NCBI RefSeq assembly: GCF_003664125.1
Contig: NZ_RCCP01000001.1
Coordinates: forward strand, 1,589,422-1,653,421
Length of the DNA: 64,000 bases
Source: Planococcus citreus
GTDB lineage: Bacteria; Bacillota; Bacilli; Bacillales_A; Planococcaceae
Direction: 5' to 3'
Shown here: piece after piece, positions 57,370 to 64,000 of the stretch
Layout of the letters: every line of letters starts with the position of its first letter
Position numbering within the stretch: position 1 is the first letter of the stretch
Position numbers and translations under genes: made by a program
The notes under the pieces: model-generated
What the model saw: only the letters and a program-made list of their open reading frames with translations
The model's database searches: none
What the model was told of the DNA's origin: nothing

Positions 57370-57397
57370 AGGATAGCCCATAAAGGCTATCCTTTTT
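57370..57397 (+). terminator. Terminator after dnaN
   Basis: AGGATAGCC pairs with GGCTATCCT, followed by TTTT. Confidence 0.85.
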
Positions 57398-57459
57398 ACT
57401 TATGGGGGCAAATAGGGTAAAATAAAGGGATAGACTACGAATCGAAGGATGAGTGCATT

Positions 57460-57699
57460 TTGAAGGAAATCGGTATTGAGACAGAATTTATTACATTGGG
57501 ACAGCTGCTTAAAATGACAGACACAATCAGTTCAGGCGGAATGGCTAAATGGTTTTTAAGCGAACATGAAGTATTTGTGAACGGAGAAGCGGAAGACCGC
57601 AGAGGGCGCAAATTGCGTCCGGAAGATACTGTGAACATACCGGGAACGGGGGAATTCCGCATCGTTGTCGCCGAAGGCATGAGCTTCGATGCGGATTGA
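57460..57699 (+). CDS. yaaA: S4-domain RNA-binding protein YaaA
   Basis: YaaA (RlbA-type), 79 residues, a stand-alone S4 RNA-binding domain with [18 protein letters not shown] and [15 protein letters not shown] start with GAAGGATGAG about 9 bases upstream. Its stop overlaps recF by 11 bases. In Firmicutes it is thought to act on the ribosome or with RecF expression. Confidence 0.92.
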   Translation: MKEIGIETEFITLGQLLKMTDTISSGGMAKWFLSEHEVFVNGEAEDRRGRKLRPEDTVNIPGTGEFRIVVAEGMSFDAD

Positions 57700-58801
57700 C
57701 AACCTCGAGTTAGTCAATTACCGCAACTATGAAACGCTCAAGCTCGACTTCTCGCCGGAGATCAACGTCTTTATCGGCGAGAACGCGCAAGGCAAAACCA
57801 ATATCATGGAATCGCTCTATGTTTTATCGATGGCGAAATCCCATCGGACGAGCAATGACAAAGAATTGATACGCTGGGACGCGGAATATGGTAAAATTAA
57901 AGCTGATGTGCTCCGGAAATATGGCAAACTGCCGCTTGAAATCAGCTTTTCCAAAAAAGGCAAAAAAGCGAAAGTGAACCACCTGGAGCAGAGGCGGCTG
58001 AGCGATTATATCGGCCAATTGAACGTCGTCATGTTCGCTCCTGAAGACTTGCATTTAGTCAAAGGCAGCCCGCAAGTCAGACGCCGCTTCATCGATATGG
58101 AAATTGGCCAGATTTCACCGGTCTATCTCCACGATCTCGTCAATTACCAGAAGCTGTTGAAACAGCGCAACCATATATTGAAGCAGCATTACGGCAAACA
58201 AGCGATCAATGACGTCATGTTCGAGGTGTACACCGAACAATTCATTGAAGCTGCTGTAAAAATTATACAAAAAAGATTCCAGTTCATGGAATTGCTGCAA
58301 AAATGGGCAGAGCCGATTCACCACGGTATTTCCCGTGGGCTTGAAAAACTGGAAATCCGCTACCAGCCGATTAGTGGGTTGAAGCCCGAATGGACGCCTG
58401 CTGAAATGGCGTCCTTTTTAGAGCAAAAGCTGCAGGAAGTGAAAAAGCGGGAACTCGACCGTGGCGTAACGCTAGTCGGCCCGCACCGAGACGATCTGCA
58501 GTTCATCGTCAACGGCTATGACGTCCAGACTTACGGTTCACAGGGACAGCAGCGCACGACCGCCCTGTCTTTGAAGTTGGCGGAAATCGAGCTGATCAAG
58601 CAGGAAGTCGGCGAAGCGCCGGTTCTCTTGCTCGATGACGTGCTTTCTGAACTGGACGATTACCGACAATCGCATCTGCTCAACACTATCCGCGGCTCCG
58701 TGCAGACCTTTGTCACGACCACTAGTGTCGAAGGCATCCAGCACGAGACCATTCAAAGCGCCCGTCTTTTCGAAGTATCGAAAGGAACGGTCAAGGAGTG
58801 A
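57689..58801 (+). CDS. recF: DNA replication and repair protein RecF
   Basis: RecF, 370 residues, an SMC-like ATPase for recombination at gaps. Walker A in [15 protein letters not shown], the signature region [18 protein letters not shown], and Walker [12 protein letters not shown]. It lies in the dnaN-yaaA-recF-remB-gyrB run. Confidence 0.97.
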   Translation: MRIDNLELVNYRNYETLKLDFSPEINVFIGENAQGKTNIMESLYVLSMAKSHRTSNDKELIRWDAEYGKIKADVLRKYGKLPLEISFSKKGKKAKVNHLEQRRLSDYIGQLNVVMFAPEDLHLVKGSPQVRRRFIDMEIGQISPVYLHDLVNYQKLLKQRNHILKQHYGKQAINDVMFEVYTEQFIEAAVKIIQKRFQFMELLQKWAEPIHHGISRGLEKLEIRYQPISGLKPEWTPAEMASFLEQKLQEVKKRELDRGVTLVGPHRDDLQFIVNGYDVQTYGSQGQQRTTALSLKLAEIELIKQEVGEAPVLLLDDVLSELDDYRQSHLLNTIRGSVQTFVTTTSVEGIQHETIQSARLFEVSKGTVKE

Positions 58802-58807
58802 ACATAT

Positions 58808-59017
58808 ATGTATGTCCAGATCGGAGCATCCCAATTGATTGCCGTCACGGAAATCCTTGCGGTGGTCCATCATGAACAGTATGTCCACTCTGCTTTTACG
58901 CGGCTTTTAGTTCCGCCTGAAGCAGTGAAATCCTACGTCGTCACTGATGATTTCGTCTACGGGTCCCCTTATCGGCCCCAGGCACTTTTGAATAAAATTC
59001 AGCAAAACAGGTTATAA
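58808..59017 (+). CDS. remB: RemB/RemA-family regulator (DUF370, YaaB)
   Basis: A 69-residue DUF370-type protein between recF and gyrB, the place of RemB in Bacillus. It begins MYVQIGASQLIAVTEILAVV. RemA/RemB bind DNA as ring-like oligomers and activate matrix genes in B. subtilis. AAGGAG lies just before the ATG. It is shorter than B. subtilis RemB, so the function may differ. Confidence 0.85.
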   Translation: MYVQIGASQLIAVTEILAVVHHEQYVHSAFTRLLVPPEAVKSYVVTDDFVYGSPYRPQALLNKIQQNRL

Positions 59018-59037
59018 CCGGTCAATGGAAATAATGA

Positions 59038-60993
<1,956 letters not shown>

Positions 60994-61023
60994 CGCAACA
61001 AGAGTTGAGAGGAGGCTGCGGAT

Positions 61024-63618
61024 ATGGCGGAACGGCCAGGCAGCGGAGTAGAAGAAATAAATATCAGCACGGAGATGCGCACATCATTCCTTGACTATGC
61101 AATGAGTGTCATCGTTTCACGTGCGTTGCCGGATGTCCGGGACGGCTTGAAGCCGGTGCATCGGCGTATTTTATATGCCATGCATGACCTCGGAATCACA
61201 GCGGATAAAGGCTACAAAAAGTCAGCACGTATTGTCGGTGACGTAATCGGTAAATATCACCCGCACGGTGATAGCGCAGTTTATGAAACGATGGTACGGA
61301 TGGCTCAGGATTTCAGCTATCGCTATATGCTCGTCGACGGCCACGGGAACTTCGGTTCTGTCGATGGCGACGCAGCAGCAGCAATGCGCTACACAGAATC
61401 CAAAATGTCAAAAATTTCCATGGAACTTTTGCGTGATTTAAATAAAAACACGGTTGATTACAAGGAAAACTATGACGGTCAGGAAAAAGAACCGATTGTC
61501 CTCCCAAGTAGATTCCCGAACTTGCTTGTCAACGGGACTTCCGGAATCGCGGTCGGGATGGCTACCAATATCCCACCTCATAATCTGGGCGAGACGATCG
61601 ATGCGGTTCTGGCTTTGGCTGAAAATCCGGCTATTACGACAGAAGAATTGCTTGAGTTCCTTCCAGGGCCCGATTTCCCGACCGGAGGCATCATCCTCGG
61701 ACGGAGCGGCATCCGCCGTGCTTACGAAACCGGAAAAGGTTCGGTGTTGATCCGTGCGGTCGTTGAAATCGAAACGAAGCCGAACGGCAAGGAAGTAATC
61801 CTCATCCACGAACTTCCTTATCAAGTCAATAAAGCGCGTCTGATCGAGAAAATCGCAGAATTGGTGCGCGACAAAAAAATCGACGGTATTACCGACTTGC
61901 GCGACGAATCCGACCGTAACGGAATGCGCGTCGTCATCGAAGTGCGCAGAGACGCGAGTGCTAATGTCCTATTGAACAATTTGTACAAACAGACAGCGAT
62001 GCAGACAAGCTTCGGCATCAATATGCTCGCGCTCGTCGACGGCCAACCGAAAGTTCTTGGCTTGAAAGATGTTCTTTATCATTACCTGGAGCATCAGAAA
62101 GTCATTATCCGCCGCCGCACAGAATTTGACCTGCAAAAAGCTGAAGACCGCGCGCATATTCTTGAAGGCTTGCGCATCGCACTAGATCATATCGATGCCA
62201 TCATTGCTTTGATCCGTGGGTCGCAAACGACTGAAGAAGCACGCAACGGTTTGATGAATGATTTCAATTTGTCCGAGCGTCAATCCCAAGCCATCTTGGA
62301 CATGCGCCTTCAACGTTTGACCGGTCTCGAACGGGATAAGATTGAAGAGGAATACCAAGGGCTCATCGCACTCATCAACGAGTTGCGTGCAATTCTTGCG
62401 GACGAATCGAAGATCCTCGAGATCATCCGTGAAGAAATCCTTGAAATCAAAGAGCGCTTCAATGATCCCCGCAGAACGGAAATCACTGTTGGCGGTTCTG
62501 AGATGATCGAAGATGAAGACCTTATCCCACGTGAAGCTTCCGTATTGACGCTCACGCACAACGGCTACATCAAACGTTTGCCTGCCAATACGTATCGCAG
62601 CCAGAAACGTGGCGGACGTGGTGTACAAGGAATGGGAACCAACGATGATGATTTCGTTGAACATCTTCTATATACATCAACACACGATACGATCCTATTC
62701 TTCACAAGTGAAGGGAAAGTCTATCGCAAGAAAGGCTATCAGGTTCCTGAGTACGGCCGGACTGCGAAAGGCTTGCCGCTCGTCAACTTGCTAGAGATCG
62801 GCAAGAACGAAAAAGTGACAGCAGTGATCCGTGTTGAAGAATTCAAAGAAGACGATTTCTTCTTCTTCACTACACGCGGTGGCCTGAGCAAGCGGACGCC
62901 GGTGAGCAACTATGCCAATATCCGACAAAATGGGTTAATTGCCATTAATTTGCGTGAAGACGATGAATTGATCTCAGTCAAGATGACTGACGGCAACAAA
63001 GAAATTGTTATCGGAACCCGTGATGGTGCATTGATCCGATTCCCGGAGACGGATATCCGCAGTATGGGACGCGCAGCAAGCGGTGTCCGGGGCATTCGCC
63101 TGCGTGAAGGCGATCAAGTCGTCGGAATGGAGACACTAGAGACGGATGATAAGATCCTGGTCATCACGGAAAATGGTTATGGCAAGCGAACAAAAGAATC
63201 CGAATACCGCGTCCAATCTAGAGGCGGTATGGGAATCAAGACCTGCCACATTACAGAAAAGAACGGGCCGCTAGTAGCTGTTCGCGCCGTGAATGGATCA
63301 GAAGACATCATGCTGATTACACAACACGGCGTGCTGATCCGCATGGATGTAGAAGATATTTCAACGACTGGAAGAAATACGCAAGGTGTCCGATTGATCC
63401 GTCTTGGCGACGAAGAGGTTGTGGCTACCGTCACCAAAGTGAAAAAAGATTTGGATGATGCAGAAGCAGCAGAAGTTGATGAAGAGACAGAACCAGTTTC
63501 AGAAGATAACGTAGATGCACTCATCGAAGAAAGTGTAGAAGCAGATGTCTACACAGAGGATGAGGTTGTTGAAGATGAAACGGCGGATAGTATAGAAGAA
63601 GATCCGAAAGAAGAGTAA
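61024..63618 (+). CDS. gyrA: DNA gyrase subunit A
   Basis: GyrA, 864 residues. The catalytic winged helix and the quinolone-resistance region [17 protein letters not shown] with the active Tyr in AAMRYTE are visible. The C-terminal DNA-wrapping propeller with GyrA box-like repeats ([10 protein letters not shown]) follows. Residues 809-864 are an unusually acidic tail (28 of 56 are Asp or Glu). It follows gyrB by 30 bases. Confidence 0.98.
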   Translation: MAERPGSGVEEINISTEMRTSFLDYAMSVIVSRALPDVRDGLKPVHRRILYAMHDLGITADKGYKKSARIVGDVIGKYHPHGDSAVYETMVRMAQDFSYRYMLVDGHGNFGSVDGDAAAAMRYTESKMSKISMELLRDLNKNTVDYKENYDGQEKEPIVLPSRFPNLLVNGTSGIAVGMATNIPPHNLGETIDAVLALAENPAITTEELLEFLPGPDFPTGGIILGRSGIRRAYETGKGSVLIRAVVEIETKPNGKEVILIHELPYQVNKARLIEKIAELVRDKKIDGITDLRDESDRNGMRVVIEVRRDASANVLLNNLYKQTAMQTSFGINMLALVDGQPKVLGLKDVLYHYLEHQKVIIRRRTEFDLQKAEDRAHILEGLRIALDHIDAIIALIRGSQTTEEARNGLMNDFNLSERQSQAILDMRLQRLTGLERDKIEEEYQGLIALINELRAILADESKILEIIREEILEIKERFNDPRRTEITVGGSEMIEDEDLIPREASVLTLTHNGYIKRLPANTYRSQKRGGRGVQGMGTNDDDFVEHLLYTSTHDTILFFTSEGKVYRKKGYQVPEYGRTAKGLPLVNLLEIGKNEKVTAVIRVEEFKEDDFFFFTTRGGLSKRTPVSNYANIRQNGLIAINLREDDELISVKMTDGNKEIVIGTRDGALIRFPETDIRSMGRAASGVRGIRLREGDQVVGMETLETDDKILVITENGYGKRTKESEYRVQSRGGMGIKTCHITEKNGPLVAVRAVNGSEDIMLITQHGVLIRMDVEDISTTGRNTQGVRLIRLGDEEVVATVTKVKKDLDDAEAAEVDEETEPVSEDNVDALIEESVEADVYTEDEVVEDETADSIEEDPKEE

Positions 63619-63625
63619 TTTTGTA

Positions 63626-63660
63626 AGAGCTTGCCGATGGTTCGGCAAGCTCTTTTCTTT
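63626..63660 (+). terminator. Terminator after gyrA
   Basis: GAGCTTGCCGA pairs with TCGGCAAGCTC, followed by TTTTCTTTC. Confidence 0.9.
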
Positions 63661-63708
63661 CTATTGAGAAAGAAAATTTCAGAAAGGAAAAGTTTTTTCT
63701 TAAAACTG

Positions 63709-63737
63709 TTGACGTGAATAATAAGGCGTGGTATATT
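63709..63737 (+). promoter_or_regulatory. rRNA operon promoter
   Basis: TTGACG (63709-63714) and TATATT (63732-63737) with a 17-base spacer and an AT-rich upstream (UP-like) element. The leader CTTGAAAACTGAACAGC that follows is typical of Bacillales rRNA operons. Confidence 0.85.
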
Positions 63738-63913
63738 TATCAAGTCGCCAAAACAAGGCGCACAACATGAACCTTGAAAACTGAACAGCAAAACGTCAAC
63801 AATACAGCCGCGAGTGATCGCGGCAAACGTACTGATCAGCTTCGGCAGATCAAGCGAATCGCGCGTCTTTCGAGACGGCGATGCGCCAGCAGTATTGAGC
63901 AATCAACTACTCT

Positions 63914-64000
63914 ATAATGGAGAGTTTGATCCTGGCTCAGGACGAACGCTGGCGGCGTGCCTAATACATGCAAGTCGAGCGGAGATAGTGGAGCTTGCTC
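63914..64000 (+). rRNA. 16S ribosomal RNA, 5' end (partial)
   Basis: AGAGTTTGATCCTGGCTCAG (the universal 27F site) begins at 63921, so the mature 5' end is about 63914. The gene runs off the window edge. First rRNA operon next to gyrA, as in B. subtilis rrnO. Confidence 0.97.

Overview
The window is chromosomal DNA of a low-to-moderate GC Firmicute. The gene order around dnaA (rpmH, rnpA, yidC, jag, mnmE, mnmG, rsmG, noc, parA, parB on one side; dnaN, yaaA, recF, remB, gyrB, gyrA and an rRNA operon on the other) is that of Bacillales. The first bases of the 16S gene and the general protein character suggest Planococcaceae, probably Planococcus or a close relative; this assignment is an inference from sequence feel, not a search.

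Bases 1-21300 are an accessory-like arm of single genes and small operons: the end of ahpF; a nucleoside deaminase; a PdaC/RsiV-type lipoprotein; a DUF4317 protein; a calcium-motif beta-propeller protein with an unusual insert; a three-gene poly-N-acetylglucosamine (pga/ica-like) locus followed by an unknown lipoprotein; a 2-hydroxycarboxylate transporter with an AEC permease under a near-perfect CcpA (cre) site; an esterase-like hydrolase; a CitA/DcuS-like two-component system; a nucleoside hydrolase; two short-chain/NAD(P)-binding proteins; and DUF4230 and DUF1846 proteins.

Bases 21300-34000 hold rlmH, a CxxH/CxxC mini-protein and a DnaA-box cluster, then htrA and the walRK-yycHIJ cell-wall regulon operon (reading leftward), a G5-M23 peptidoglycan hydrolase with a WalR box in front of it, and purA. 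Bases 34000-54200 hold dnaB-rplI-gdpP-yybS, rpsF-ssb-rpsR, ychF, an MscS channel, parAB/noc, the tRNA-modification genes mnmEG and the yidC-jag-rnpA-rpmH cluster, all leftward. From 54200 the strand switches at the origin: DnaA boxes lie on both sides of dnaA, with DnaA-trios and an AT-rich unwinding element before dnaN, and replication and topoisomerase genes run rightward into a strong rRNA promoter and the 5' end of 16S rRNA, cut by the window edge.

The best non-gene structure is: three parS sites (one inside walK, one inside parB, one between noc and rsmG); two DnaA-box clusters away from oriC; a pair of ~0.5 kb intergenic direct repeats (29.8-30.3 kb and 38.5-39.0 kb) carrying a GC-rich foldable core; a different GC-rich intergenic repeat at 23.8 kb; and many clear intrinsic terminators. 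I did not find a convincing undescribed multi-gene system. The most unusual items are the repeat pair and the propeller protein with its inserted domain.
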